Notes: generated by a model not told the origin, from the sequence alone. DNA of 64,000 bases from Tuctoria greenei (GCA_036927565.1 JAYESD010000005.1:92854301-92918300), one strand, 5' to 3'. Shown: positions 42,513 to 54,753, counted from the stretch's first letter. Translations and numbers: made by a program.

Positions 42513-43047
42513 CGCAGCACAGCGGGGCGAGAGATGAAAAGTTGGCTAAAGTTTGGAGGATTCGAGCGCAAGTTCAAATGAAAGCATAAAGGATCCCCAA
42601 ATGGTGTGCGCTTTCCTTCTTAAGTAAGCCCCCACAACGCTTGGATGGAAACCGTAGAGGAGCCGACGATACAGTTCAAAAACTTCACCCTGCCAATGAC
42701 AAGGGGGCCCGGGGCCACCCCGACGATCAAGTCGAGGTCCTTACCCAGGCGAACGGTTGTCATCATGAATGGCGGGAAGCCCGAGGGCGACGGCCTAACA
42801 AGGCGCGCGGAACCGATACAGTTTTTGTATCGAGAACCGGCGACCTTCAATTGTATGAGATCCGCACGCTCAGATCTCACCTGCCACATCATGGATATGC
42901 CACGCGGCTTTGGTTTAACTGCGAACTAACGCCAATGGCACATCCGAAGACCCTTGAAGACACGACTCAAAACCGAAGGATGGACCCACCTCCGGCAGAA
43001 TGACTTCATCCAAAAGGTCTCTCCCAGATGTGGGCCCAGGGGGCCAC
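42513..43047 (-). promoter_or_regulatory. Upstream region of the antisense gene, with the polypurine tract at its LTR edge
   Basis: This interval is conserved among A, the 44960 duplicate, N and D, including GGGCTTACTTAAG on the minus strand about 110-120 bp before the ATG. I see no consensus TATA box. On the plus strand GTGGGCCCAGGGGGCC (43030-43045) just before the 3' LTR is the polypurine tract used for second-strand priming. Confidence 0.5.
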
Positions 43048-43912
43048 TGTCGCTACCCTGCGTACCGTATACCCCTTGGGACTGCAAAAAGACCAAAGAA
43101 ACTTCACCTGTATGAGTTGAAGATATCTGAAGGCCCCACGTGTCATATGGGACCGGACCTGCCTCCCATCTATGGTTAGTCCCGGTGCTGCCACGTGTAT
43201 ACTACAACTGGACCTACATCCCACACATGGGATAGCTCCGGGCTAAACACCTGTGCGGCACCCCCGGACCTAACCCCCGACAGAGGGAATCCCCGGTACT
43301 GACACGTGTACAACTGCACCGGACCTACCGTCCCGGACAGTAAGCTCCAGAGCTGCCGCTTGTGCAGCCGCCGGACCTTCAGCCTCAACAATCAGACTGG
43401 TGGTCCCCCAACGACTCGGACCTTCAAGGGACAATCAAGGACTTCAAGACCCGATTAAGTGTCATTAATACCATATTAATGACACACGATCGGAGGGCCT
43501 TAATAGCAGTAACGGCACTGTCAAGGCCCATTACCACACTGTTAAGGGTAATTAACCTCATTAATTGTGTATTAAACATCAGTAACCGCCAGGGCCACAT
43601 GTCGGGTCGGGCTAACGGTGTAACGACCAGTCCTTGTACTATAAAAGGACTGGTCGGACGATACACGGGGGACGGTTCTTCCAGACCTCTTCCATACTCG
43701 GCCCTGACACACATTCACAAGTGCTCAGACGTTCAATACAACAACTACACACCCCGTGGAGTAGGGTATTACGCTTAGGCGGCCCGAACCACGTAAATCT
43801 TCGTGTCACTTTGCCATCATGTTCTGAATCTCCGCGCGTCCAATACCGAACTATAAACTCTGCGGGCTACCAACAGTAGTACCGGGAGAATTGCCAGAAC
43901 TAGACCCCGACA
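43048..43912 (+). repeat. 3' LTR of element A
   Basis: It begins TGTCGCTACC and ends GACCCCGACA, 865 bp. G-box-type sites start at 43137, 43192, 43248, 43303 and 43357. A perfect 12-bp inverted repeat lies at 43459-43485, and the TATA dyad at 43624-43656 is identical to that of the 5' LTR. GAAAC follows directly. Confidence 0.93.
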
Positions 43913-44959
43913 GAAACTAGGGGTTTTTATCTAATTTTTGAAATTTTCAAGGGCTTTTCTGCAAAAACAGAATTATTCCATAGGCTAAAAACAATTTTAT
44001 AAAGTCGAGGGGTCATTTTACAATTTTCCAGTATTTATTTGCTATTTTCTAGTATTCCAGGGGCTTTCTATCAAATTTTACTTAATTATCCAGTAATTTC
44101 CTAAATTCCATAAAGTCCAGGGTTGATTTTATAAATATTGGACCAATTTGCAATTAACTTAAAAAGTCTAGGGGGTTCTCTGATAATCTTCCGACGGTCA
44201 CGGGTGTTTGAATTTGGGCTGATGGATTTAAAATGGATGGCCCGAATTTAAAAGGCCGAAGGGGTACACTATGATATAATCTCGCGTGTTCGGACAGATC
44301 CGACCGCTAGGATTGAGCCACGTCAGCTCAGCCGGCACTGGGCGGCGGCGTGCGGCGGCGCAGCGTGCGTGCGGCGGCGATCTCACCGGCGGCGACCAAA
44401 ACTCGCGCTAGGAAACCGAAATGACTCATCTCTAGGGCGTGAAAGCAAGAGGGGGGTGAGGGGAACTCACCAAGAGGTATCGCGAGACCGGAAATCGGAC
44501 GGAGTCTGATCGGTGACGATGAATGGCAGTGGGCTCGACGGCGTCCCTCCCTAACGACAATGTCCAGCAGGCTCCTGGGAACACGTCGAATGCATTATGC
44601 GAGCTTTAGAGGTGAGACAATGGGTGAAATGACAGGAAAAAGGTCGACAGTACCGAGCTCGATGGTGACTAGGATCTGGGGCGTCGGGTGAAGAAATTCG
44701 AGGGGGATCCGCCCGGGTTTTATAGGGTTTCAGTGGAGTAACGGGCAGCGCCATCATAGAGCACGATTGGGCGCTTGATTGAGGTGAAACGGACGACATT
44801 GAAGTTGGGCAAGTGGGGCGGCTCCGGCGCAAGCGTTTCTGGGCGCGGCGCGGCGGTTCGGGGAAGACGGCCCCAACAGGTGGGCCCCGACTGGCAGTGA
44901 GAGGGAGCGGAGGGGAGGCGCGGGCGCGGGCTGGCGCACAGAGAGGAGTTGGGCTGAGG

Positions 44960-45201
44960 TGGTACAGCTGCAAACCATAGAAGTCTAGCAGCATCAAGAG
45001 AAAAGTGGAGAAGGGTGAGATCAGTCCCACCATGGCGTACGCGGAGAAGTACACCATGTCGCCAGCGTGCTCCTTCTTGAACAGAAGCTTGCCGGCATGG
45101 ACCAGGTGATTGAAGGAGTCACTGGACCACCCCATGAGGGCCCGGACCTTCTTCAGATCACCGTCGGTCTTAAGGCGGCTCTTGCGGAGTCCCAACTCCA
45201 T
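44960..45201 (-). pseudogene. Duplicated 5' fragment of the antisense gene
   Basis: The minus strand reads MELGLRKSRLKTDGDLKKVR, ALMGWSSDSFNHLVHAGKLL and MLLDFYGLQLYHLSP. The Gln codon that is TAG in element A is intact here, so the nonsense change in A postdates the duplication or was gained in A only. Past 44960 the frame runs into F3 sequence. Confidence 0.75.
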
Positions 45202-45736
45202 CGCAGCACAACGGGGCGAGAGATGAAAAGTTGGCTAAAGTTTGGAGGATTCGAGCGCAAGTTCAAATGAAAGCATAAAGGATCCCCAAACGGTGTGAGC
45301 TTTCCTTCTTAAGTAAGCCCCCACAATGCTTGGATGGAAATCGTAGAGGAGCCAACGATACAGTTCAAAAACTTCACCCTTCCAATGACAAGGGGGCCCG
45401 GGGCCACCCCGACAATCAAGTCGAGGTCCTTACCCAGGCGAACGGTTGTCATCATGAATGGCGGGAAGCCCGAGGGTGGCGGCCTAACAAGGCGCGCAGA
45501 ACCGATACAGTTTTTGTATCGGGAATCGACGACCTTAAATTGTGTGAGATCCGCACGCTCAGATCTCACCTGCCACATCCTGGATATGCCACACGGCATT
45601 GGTTTAACTGCGAACTAACGCCAATGGCACATCTGAAGACCCTTGAAGACACGACTCAAAACCGAAGGATGGACCCACCTCCGGCAGAATGACCTTATCC
45701 AAAAGGTCTCTCCCAGAGGTGGGCCCAGGGGGCCAC

Positions 45737-46600
45737 TGTCGGTACCCTGCGTACCGTATACCCCTTGGGACTGCAAAAAGACCAAAGGAACTTCACTTGT
45801 ATGAGTTGAAGATCTCTGAAGGCCCCACGTGTCATATGGGACCGGACCTGCCTCCCATCTATGGTTAGTCCCGGTGCTGCCACGTGTATACTACAACTGG
45901 ACCTACATCCCACACATGGGATAGCTCCGGGCTAAACACCTGTGCGGCACCCCCGGACCTAACCCCCGACAGAGGGAAGCCTCAGTACCGACACGTGTAC
46001 AACTGCACTGGACCTACCGTCCCGGACAGTAAGCTCCAGAGCTGCCGCTTGTGCAGCCGTCGGACCTTCAGCCTCAACAATCAGACTGGTGGTCCCCCAA
46101 CGGCTCGGACCTTCAAGGGACAATCAAAGACTTCAAGACCCGATTAAGTGTCATTAATACCATATTAATGACACACGATCGGAGGGCCCTTAATAGCAGT
46201 AACGGCACTGTCAAGGCCCATTACCACACTGTTAAGGGTAATTGACTTCATTAATTGTGTATTAAACATCAGTAACCGTCAGGGCCACATGTCGGGCCGG
46301 GCTAACGGTGTAACGACCAATCCTTCTACTATAAAAGGACTGGTCGGACAATACACGGGGGATGGTTCTTCCAGACCTCTTCCATACTCGGCCCTGACAC
46401 ACATTCACAAGTGCTCAGACGCTCAATACAGCAACTACACACCCCGTGAAGTAGGGTATTACGCTTAGGCGGCCCGAACCACGTAAATCTTCGTGACTTT
46501 GCCATCGTGTTCTGAATCTCTGCGCGTCCAATACCGAACTACAAACTCCGCGGGCTACCAACAGTAGTACCGGGAGAATTGCCGGAACTAGACTCCGACA
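45737..46600 (+). repeat. Third LTR of the element A locus (duplicate of the 3' LTR)
   Basis: It begins TGTCGGTACC and ends GACTCCGACA, followed by GAAAC. It shares diagnostic bases with the LTR at 43048. The TATA dyad has one arm mismatch (CCAATCC for CCAGTCC). Confidence 0.92.
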
Positions 46601-47405
46601 GAAACTAGGGGTTTTTATTTAATTTTTGAAATTTTCAGGGGCTTTTCTGCAAAAACAGAATTATTCCATAGGCTAAAAACAATTTTATAAAGTCTAGGGG
46701 TCATTTTACAATTTTCCAGTATTTATTTGCTATTTTCTAGTATTCCAGGGGCTTTCTATCGAATTTTACTTAATTATCCAGTAATTTCCTAAATTCCAGA
46801 AAGTCGAGGGTTGATTTTATAAATATTGGACCAATTTGCAATTAACTTAAAAAGTCTAGGGTGTTCTCTGATAATCTTCCGACGGTTACGAGTGTTTGAA
46901 TTTGGGCTGATGGATTTAAAATGGATGGCCCGAATTTAAAACGCCGAAGGGGTACACTATGATATAATCTCGGCTGTTCAGACAGATCCGACGGCCGGGA
47001 TTGAGCCACATCGGCTCAGCCGGCACTGGGCGGTGGCGTGCGGTGGCGCAGCGTGCGTGCGGCGGCGATCTCACCGGTGGCGACCAAAACTCGCGCTAGG
47101 AAACCGAAATGACTCATCTCTAGGGCGTGAAAGCAAGATGAGGGTGAGGGGAACTCACCTAGAGGTGTCGCGAGACCGGAAATCGGACGAAGGCAAATCC
47201 GTGATGATGAATGGCGGCGGGCTCGACGGCATCCCTCCCCAACGACAATGTCCAGCGGGCTCCTGGGAACACGTCGAATGCATTATGCGAGCTTTAGAGG
47301 TGAGACAATGGGTGAAATGACGGGAAAAAGGTCGACAGTACCGAGCTCGACGGCGACTAGGGTCTGGGGCGTCGGGTGAAGAAATTTGAGGGGGATCCGC
47401 TCGGG

Positions 47406-47412
47406 TTTTATA
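47406..47412 (-). promoter_or_regulatory. TATA box of LTR F3
   Basis: The minus strand reads CCCTATAAAACCCGAG, followed by a leader and a GTGAGT donor-like site about 250 bp later. The tandem duplicate at about 44718-44724 also carries it. Confidence 0.5.
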
Positions 47413-47876
47413 GGGTTTCGATGGAGTAACGGGCAGCGCCATCATGGAGCACGATTGGGCGCTTGATCGGGCGAGTGGGGCGGCTCGGGCGCGAGCGTTT
47501 CCGGGCGCGGCGCGGCGGTTCGGGGAAGACGCCCCCAATAGGCGGGCCCCGACTGGCAGCGAGAGGGAGCGGAGGGGAGGCGCGGGCGCGGGCTAGCGCA
47601 GAGAGAGGAGTTAGGCCGAGGGCGGGGATGAGCGGCCCAGGTACGTTTTTCTTTTTCTTTTTTCTCTTCTTTTTCTTTTCTGTTTTGTTTTTCTTGTCTT
47701 TGATGTTTTGAATTTTAAAACCAAAATTCTAACGAATTTAAATTTGAAAAATTTCTTACAAACAATTAAACATGATGCAATTGCCTTATATGAATTTTAT
47801 TCCAAATGAAATTATTTTATCTCTTGTAAAAGAATTCATTTTACATTTTTTTGCCTCTCAAAAATTGGGTGTTACA

Positions 47877-49500
47877 CTTGACATCCACAAGATCTTTAAG
47901 GAGAGGAGCAAGTCGATTAGCTAAGACTTTGGTGACAAGTTTAGCAAAGCTATGCACAAGACTTATCAGCCAAAAATCCTTAGCTAAGAGAGCCTCATCC
48001 TTCTTTCGAATAAGTGTAAGGTATGCCGAGTTGAGTCACCAAAGTTTCCTTGCATCCCCTTGCTGCAAAGAGATAATAGCTGCCAGAAAATCAGCCTTGA
48101 TCAAGTGCCAACAAGATTTATAAAATCGACTGGTATAACCATCAGGTTCGTGGGCTCTATCTGCTGGTAATGATTTAATAGTATCCCACACCTCATTGTC
48201 TTTGATAGGACTGTCCAGAGCAGAGAGATCCCCTCCATCCTTATGAAAGAAATTAAGATTGAGAGAAAAATGCCGAGATACTGCTGTCCCAAGCAGCCCA
48301 TCAAAATAATTGTATATAACCTCCTGTTGTCATTCTGACCTGTGACAATACGATCATCTTACAAGAGCTTTGGTATAAAATTCTTATGCTTCCAGAAACC
48401 TTCTTGCCTTTGGAAAATGCTGTATTTGCATCGCTTTCTTTTAGATATCAAATGTGTGATTGGAGCCTCGCAATAGTGCGCTCAATAGAGGCTAAAGTCA
48501 AACAAAGCAGTTTCAGCTCCCGCCTCAACCAATTTTCATCGTTTGTAAGTGCTCTATTGTCCTGTGCAACATCAAGTCTATTTAGTAACTCTCTGGTCAG
48601 AGCAACTGTGTCTTAATATGTCCGACCTGATGTTTGCTCCAAGACTCGAGAGATCGAGTGAGCCTCTTTAACTTGAGAGAAATCCTTTACAGAGGGCAAG
48701 ATGAAGAAATCGGCTCATCCCAGGAGGCCGCCACCACCTCAAGAAAAGCAGGGAGCTTAGTCCAGTAGCTTTCAAAATGAAACGCTTCCATACCATACAC
48801 GCCTTCTGTTAAATTCAATACCAAGGGGCAGTGATCAGAAATTTCAGTTGCTTGGCTTTGTAGGATGCACTCGGGGAAAAACGTTTCCCAACTCTATGTG
48901 CACAGCACCCTGTCCAACTTTACAAGAGTTGGAACCTCTCTTTCATTTGACCATGTAAACCGACGAACAAGTAAAGGTATTTCTTTGAATTCCATATCAT
49001 TTACAAAATGTTTGAAACGCCCCATCATCGCCCTATTATATTATCATCGTTCTTATCTTCTGAGGAGTAATTCATATTAAAATCGCCAAGCACTAACCAA
49101 GGTCCCAAACAGTGAGTTCTGACTTCTCTCAACTCATCCAGAAAGCCTATTTTCTCATCATCCCGGTGTGGTCCATATACCCCCGTAAAGCACCAGGCTG
49201 GTTCACCATCAAACTTGAATTTGATGGACACCGAATGTCTGTGAACCCTCCACTGATCAGCTAGCAGGAAGTCTCCTTTCAAGGCAACTAGGATGCCTCC
49301 ATGGGTACCTTGAGCAGGAAGGTTAACAAATTTATGAAAATCCTTGCCTAGAAAAGAGAGCACATGGTGTTCCTCAATGTGTGTCAATTTAGTCTCTTGG
49401 ATACAGACTAATGTTGGCCTACTTTCATCGACCACTTTTCGAACAGCATCCAGTCTATTGAGCGATGATTCAGACCTCTCACATTACAGGTTAGAAAATT
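47877..49500 (-). pseudogene. LINE Q endonuclease and RT N-terminal part
   Basis: The frame 49435-49025 reads RPTLVCIQETKLTHIEEHHV, GTHGGILVALKGDFLLADQW, PAWCFTGVYGPHRDDEK and GPWLVLGDFNMNYSSEDK. These are the E, YGP and GDFN motifs of the apurinic-type endonuclease that nicks target DNA for L1 elements. Downstream pieces in several frames include RFTWSNER, SDHCPLVLNL, FWKHKNFIP and SAYLTLIRKKDE, VHSFAKLVTKVLANRLAPLL and KDLVDVK, leading into the RT. There are many stops and frameshifts. The continuation is at 30128. Confidence 0.82.
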
Positions 49501-50149
49501 TTTGCTGAATCCATTCAAAAAAAGAAAATGAAGACTGCCAGTGATACTACTGCAACCTTGGATTCATATTTGTAATATTCACAGCACATAAAGCACATCT
49601 AAAATCACAAGCATGTTCGCATCCATATGTTTAGAGTACAAACTCCATGAGTCCAAAGATCGAAGGGTCACACAACACATTGATGACAATTCAAAGGACA
49701 GTTTCTACAGAACCAAAAGGAAGCTAAATTGACACAAATAGCAGCTACTTGCAGCAGACACAAATTGAACTCCCGCTCCACGCACTGCAGGAACTGAGCA
49801 GAATCCATGGCCATCATCCTCGGCGACTGAACCAGCCTTTACAAAACAAACAGTTCATACAGCCATACAGCCCGGGACTCAACAATCAGAATAGAAAAAT
49901 GATTGACGAAAATCGTAGCTACATTGCATACTCTTTCTTTTTTATTGGAAAAAGTTTGGGAACGGTATATAGCGTATGTCTCAGTTAGTATGTGATGGTT
50001 CCTGGGAAAAGAATGTTTGCGTAAGTCAAGTCATGTTATAAACTTATAATCTATCTGCAATGGAACAAACCTTTGCCAAGTTCGGCATCTTCACTGAGCA
50101 CATGTCAGCTTCCGCATGCCCGTCAACCTGATTTCATGCTGAAGGCCGT
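49501..50149. other. Interval without a recognised gene (LINE 5' region or its target)
   Basis: AT-rich sequence with no motif-bearing frame. It may hold the LINE 5' leader or ORF1 remnant, or older flanking DNA, up to the LTR of element B. Confidence 0.5.
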
Positions 50150-50996
50150 TGTCAGTATCCTGCGTACGGGGTACCCTACGATACCGCAAGAAGTACAAGA
50201 GAGTTTTACCTGTCAAAGTTGAAGGTCTCCTCAGGCCCCACATGTCACACTACACCGGACCCGCACCCTTCATATGGGAAGCTCCGGGGTTGACACGTGC
50301 AATGTAAGTCCGGAAATAAACTCCCAACATAGGGAAGTTCCGCTGTTAACATGTGTACAATAACCTCAGACCTAACCCCCGGCAGAGGGGCGCTCCGGTG
50401 TCAACACATGTATAGCGGTTCCGGAGCTACCTCCCTGCAAAGGGAAGCTCTGAAGCTGCCACGTGTGAAGCCTCCGGACCTTCATCACCAACGAATACAT
50501 TGGCGGATCTCCTCCAGCACTGACATTCATGGGACAGTTAAAGCGGCGGTTACAAGACCTAATTATGTGTCATTAATGATGTATTAATGACACACAATCA
50601 GAGCACTGTTAATAGAGGTAACGCAACCATTAAGGTACGTTATCAGGCCATTACCCATGCTTAATGCTTATAGACAGTGTATTAGGCTATTAAATACGCT
50701 AGGGCCACAAGTCGGGCCGGACAAATGATGTAACGGTCAGTCTATGGACTATAAAAGGATTGAGTCGCACGATACAGAGAGAGAGTCAGGCTGAGCCATA
50801 CACTAGCTTCCTAGTGATTCTCAATACAACAACACACAACCCATGGATTAGGGTATTACGCTCATGCGGCCCGAACCACGTAAATCTCTGGTGTCACCAT
50901 CTTGATTCTGATCTCTGCGTGCCCCAACCAAAACAAGAACCTCCGCGGATTACACTTTAGTAGTACCGGGGGAAGTGTCGTTGGTACACTTTGACA
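50150..50996 (+). repeat. 5' LTR of element B (847 bp)
   Basis: It begins TGTCAGTATCC and ends ACACTTTGACA. It resembles the N and E LTR type more than A. It has G-box-like sites, a CATTAATGA inverted repeat near 50570 and a TATA box near 50751. The arms around the TATA are poorly paired here. Confidence 0.9.
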
Positions 50997-53372
50997 TTTG
51001 GCTCTACCTCCGCACCTCGTGTGCAACCAAGCGGCGACACCGACGTTCCTGTCAAAGTTGTCCAAATTGGTTCTGATGCTGCTCAGACTACCCGTATATT
51101 GGAAGGTCTAAACAACAAATAGGAACTCGCGCTCATTACTTTCCTCTGAGCTAACGTAGACGTGTTTGTCTGGCAACCGTCGCAAATGTCTGGGATCACT
51201 AGGGAGGTGATTGAGCACAATCTGAAGATTTATCCCGACGCACGGTCTGTACACCAAAAACCCCGGAAGCAATTAATTGAGCAGCAAAACTTAATCCGAC
51301 AGGAGATCAAGCAATTGCCCGAAGTTGGTTTCATCCGGGAGATGTTTCACCCAAAATGACTGGCAAACCCAGTTGTGGTGCCTAAGGCTGGCGGGAAGCT
51401 TCGGATGTGTATCGACTACACCACCTTAAATAAGGCATGTCCAAATGATCCATTTCCACTATCTAGGATAGATCAAATAGTGGACTCCACCTCCATGTGT
51501 GAGCTATTGTGTTTCTTAGATGCATACTTTGGATATCATCAAATCTTCATTCGGAGGTTGTCAAGACCAACATCTCAGCCTGCCAAACTGGGCGAAGGAG
51601 GCGAGACCAGCACCTCAAAGTTGGCAGTCCCAGTGGCCCTATTACCATGGCGTCCACCAAGGTTCGTAGGTGCTGCTGGAAGCTCCGAGCAACCCAGCAC
51701 GCAAGACTCAGAAGCTCAAGTAAGCTCCGATGAATGGATCTCGGAGATCCGGAGCTACTTGAAAGACAATATCCTTCCTGAAGACAGTGTATTCGCTGAC
51801 CGGATTGTCAGATTGGCTAAAAGATACACGTTGGTAGAAGGGGATCTCTACCGGCGCGGTGCCAACGGCATCCTAATGCGGTGCATTTCAAGGGAAGAAG
51901 GTCACGAGCTTCTCGCGGAAATCCATGGAGGCGAGTGTGGGAACCATGATTCCTCCCGCATGTTGGTTGGTAAAGCCTTTCGGCATGGCTTTTACTGGCC
52001 TACAACACTCCAGGATGCGGTTGAGCTAGTGAAAAAATGTGAAGCGTGCCAGTTCCACGCAAAGCAAATTCACACACCAGCTCAATCACTACAAATGATA
52101 CCTCCTACATGGCCATTCGCTGTGTGGGGGGTGGACATCTTAGGACCATTCCCAAAAGCCGTCGGAGGTTGCATGTTCCTGTATGTCGCCATCGACAAGT
52201 TCACCAAGTGGCCGGAAGCAACTCCAGTTGTGACAATCAACAAACAATCAACAATCAAGTTCTTGAAGTCCATTATATGTAGGTTTGGAGTTCCAAACAA
52301 AGTCATAACTGACAATGGAACCCAATTCACAAGTGTTTCATTCCAAGAATATTGCGAAGACCTTGGCATTCAACTCAGCTATGCCTTAGTAGCTCATCCA
52401 GCAAGCAATGGCCAAGCCGAGAGAGCAAATGTAGAAATTTTAAAAGGACTCAAGACGCGCACGTATGAGCGCCTGAAAAAGCATGGAGCCAACTAGATCG
52501 AGGAGCTTCTATCCACATTGTGGGTGAACAGGACAACACCTAACCGGTCAACTAGAGAAACACCATTCCTCCTAGTGTACGGAGCTGAAGCGGTCCTTCC
52601 TCCGGAGATGACCTTGGGGTCCCTCCGGGTCCCTTCCTCTGGAGATCACCTTGGGGTCCCTCCGGGTCCAGACCTTCGATGAAGCCGCGCAGGACCAGCT
52701 CCGGCGTGAAGACCTTTACCTCGTCGATGAGGTAAGGTGCCAAGCAGTTGTTCAGAATGCATGTTATCGCCAAGCGCTCCAGCGCTATCATCAAAGGCAT
52801 GTGCAACCGACAGCTTGAAGAAGGTGATCTGGTGCTTTGGAATATACTAACTCGTGAAGGGATGAACAAACTTTCCCCCAGCTGGGAAGGTCCCTTTCGA
52901 GTGATCAAAGTATCCCGTCCCGGATGCGTTCGCTTGGCAACTGAGGATGGGACTCCGCTTCCTAATCCTTCACTGACCATGTTTAGAATCACGGAGCTGA
53001 GTCTGTAATTACACACGATGTATGTTATAGAGTCGCTAAACAGACATGGGTAGGTCATCTGGGAGAACATCTGGACCCCTCTGGGAAGGTCCGGGATGTT
53101 TAAGTAACACTGCATACAATCATAGTACTAAAAGTGTATCTACCTGCACTGGGTTAGTACAAGATGTATAGCGCACTTAGCTTGGTCCTGCATCCTAAGT
53201 GTGTCCTTGTCTCCCCTGTAATCCGGACCTATAATGAAAGATATTGTTGTGTGAAAACAGACTCCACGTGCATTTATTTTTGTACAAGGCTCGATCTATC
53301 AAATTATTATTTTTTTCCTTCTTGTCTATAATGAAGTCATGCAATTATTTTTAAGTTTTAGTCCAAGTAATT
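50997..53372 (+). mobile_element. Internal remnant of Tat element B
   Basis: Directly after the LTR only TTTGGC of the primer site remains before protease-linker sequence, so primer site, gag and protease are deleted. A second deletion removes most of RT and RNase H. Integrase and the pol-3' spacer follow to 53372, where element D begins. No 3' LTR of B lies in the window. Confidence 0.85.
51005..52990 (+). pseudogene. Element B pol: RT start fused to integrase by an internal deletion
   Basis: The first part reads STSAPRVQPSGDTDVPVKVV and QIGSDAAQTTRI, a TAG (shared with D), then SQMSGITREVIEHNLKIYPD, a TGA at 51357, VVPKAGGKLRMCIDYTTLNK and CFLDAYFGYHQI. The sequence then jumps in frame to RRLSRPTSQPAKLG and a long intact integrase: EIHGGECGNH ... 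KKCEACQFH zinc finger, WGVDILGPFPKA, VITDNGTQF, SNGQAERANVEIL (catalytic Glu kept), KGLKTRTYERLKKHGAN. The 373-codon frame stops at 52494, then degenerate tail pieces end in GCVRLATEDGTPLPNPS. The RT palm is missing, so it cannot reverse transcribe. Confidence 0.87.
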
Positions 53373-54220
53373 TGTTGGTGGTTTTGATCCGGCAGATCTC
53401 CCGACACTACTAAAGTGTTAAAGGAGTTTGAGGTTCGGTATGGGCGTTGAGATTCCAGAAGGTGAGATGTCGAGTGACACAAGAGACACGAAGATTTACG
53501 TGGTTCGGGCCGCCTAAGCGTAATACCCTACTCCACGGGGTGTGTTGGTGTTGTATTGGATGTATGAGCTCAACGTCAGTTGAGAGTGTAAAGTCAGCGT
53601 GTGTCCGAAGAGTCCCCCCTATGTATCGTCGGCCTGTCCTTTTATAGTACAAGGGCAGGCCATTACAAGTTAGCCTGGCCCGACATGTGGCCCCGACGGT
53701 TACTGATATTGATACACATTCAACACGTTTAATTGCACTTAATGACCAAGTTATGGGCTTTGACAGCATCGTTATTGGTAATTAAGGTCGTCCGATCGTG
53801 TGTCATTAATATAGTATTAATGACACTTGATCGGGTATTGAAGTCCTTGATTCCCCTTTGAAGATCCGGAGCCGTTGTGGAGTCTTCCGGAGGTTAGAGG
53901 CTGAAGATCCGATGGTTGGACAAGCACACTGTGGGGAACAGATAGGTCCGATGTTACCCGACACGTGTCAGATCTGGAGCTTCCCTCGGTCTGGGGTTAG
54001 GTCTGGGGGTGCCATTTTGGTACATAGCCCGGAGCTTCCCCCTTGTGGGTGGTAGCTTCGGTTTGATTGTACACATGGCGACCCTGGGACTAACCATGTT
54101 GGAGAAGCGGGTCCGGTTATGTCTGACATGTGGGCCTCCGAAGGTCTTCAAATCAAGTAGATGACTTTCCCTTGAGATCTTTGCAATCCCAAGGAGTATA
54201 TGGTACCCAGGATACCGACA
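53373..54220 (-). repeat. 3' LTR of element D (848 bp)
   Basis: The outer start on the minus strand is TGTCGGTATCCTGG at 54220; the inferred inner end is TGTTGGTGG at 53373 on the plus strand. The exact left edge is set by length and TG. It contains the CATTAATA inverted repeat at 53800-53826 (perfect arms, loop TAG) and the TATA dyad at 53631-53661 with arms GGCCTGTCCTT and AAGGGCAGGCC. Confidence 0.88.
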
Positions 54221-54753
54221 GTAGCCCCCTGGGCCCACCTCTGGGGAAGACCCCTTGGGTGAAGTCATTCCGCCGGAGGTGGGTCCATCCTTCGACTTTT
54301 GAACTGAGTCTTCAAAGGTCTTCGGATGTGTCGTTGGTGATAGTTTGGAGTTAAATCCTCGCCGTGTGGCATATCCCGTGTGCGACAAATGAGATCTTTG
54401 GCATGCGGATCTCACGCAATTGAAGGTCGCCGGTTCCCGATACGAAAATCGTATTGGTTCCGCGCGCCTTGTCAAGTCGCCGCCTTCGGGCTTCCCGCAT
54501 CATGATGACAACCGTTCGCCTGGGTAAGAATCTCGACTTGATCGTCGGGGTGGTCCCGGGCCCTCTTGTCGTCGGCTGGGTGGAATTTTTGAGTAGTATC
54601 TTCGACTTCCTTGCGGTTTCCATCCAAGCGTTGCGAGGGCTTACTTAAGGAGGAAAGCACGCACCGTCTGGAGTTCTTTACGCCTCTCATCTGATCTTGC
54701 GCTCAAACTCCCAACTTGTGCTCGCTTTTCCTCTCTTGCCTTGCTGTGCTGCG

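Larger units (their letters stand above)
31604..43912 (+). mobile_element. Tat-type Ty3/gypsy element A, end to end
   Basis: LTRs at 31604-32464 and 43048-43912 bound a 12.3 kb element, with GAAAC on both sides (31599-31603 and 43913-43917). The internal order is primer site, gag, (protease deleted), RT, RNase H, second RNase H, integrase, spacer, antisense gene, purine tract and 3' LTR. The layout matches the Tat lineage (second RNase H before integrase, antisense extra gene). Gag-pol has many stops and frameshifts, so it is not autonomous. It sits in LTR F3. Confidence 0.92.
44960..47621 (+). repeat. Second copy of a 2.69 kb tandem duplication (first copy 42271-44959)
   Basis: The unit contains the start of the antisense gene, the LTR, the GAAAC target duplication and about 1 kb of LTR F3 flank. 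The junction at 44960 joins F3 sequence (GGGCTGAGG) to internal element A sequence (AGGTGGTACAG) over a shared AGG. Because both copies carry LTR plus flank, duplication came after insertion of A. Copies differ by scattered substitutions and a roughly 30-bp indel near 44780. Confidence 0.9.
30129..47876 (-). repeat. Solo LTR F3 (about 2.77 kb of its own) holding element A and a tandem duplication
   Basis: On the minus strand it starts TGTAACACCCAATTT at 47876 and ends GGTGTGACA at 30129, with CTTGA/GTTGA outside. Its own parts are 30129-31603, 43918-44959 and 47622-47876. The order is that of F1 and F2: AT-rich start, GC-rich block, TATAAAA (47406-47412), a leader with a splice-donor-like GTGAGTTCC, then long AT-rich sequence. 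Frames in the GC-rich leader (such as RWGGMPSSPPPF) are probably not proteins. The target is the RT gene of LINE Q. Confidence 0.8.
27152..49500 (-). mobile_element. L1-type LINE Q, split by F3 and its nested insertions
   Basis: Endonuclease and RT N-terminal sequence lie at 49500-47877, and the RT core, RT C-terminus and zinc-binding domain at 30128-27152, all on the minus strand. The pieces rejoin at the F3 edges, where GTTGA (30124-30128) and CTTGA (47877-47881) form an almost perfect target duplication. The 3' end is marked by a short A tract (plus-strand T run at about 27150-27160). The RT part is duplicated locally. Confidence 0.8.

Noticed and set aside
44551..45201. A 216-codon minus-strand frame as a new gene
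   Set aside because: Only the first part is the antisense gene; the rest is LTR F3 leader read through the duplication junction at 44960.
45737..46600. An independent solo LTR insertion
   Set aside because: It shares flanking sequence and GAAAC with the 3' LTR of A over the whole 2.69 kb unit, so it is a duplicate and not a new insertion.
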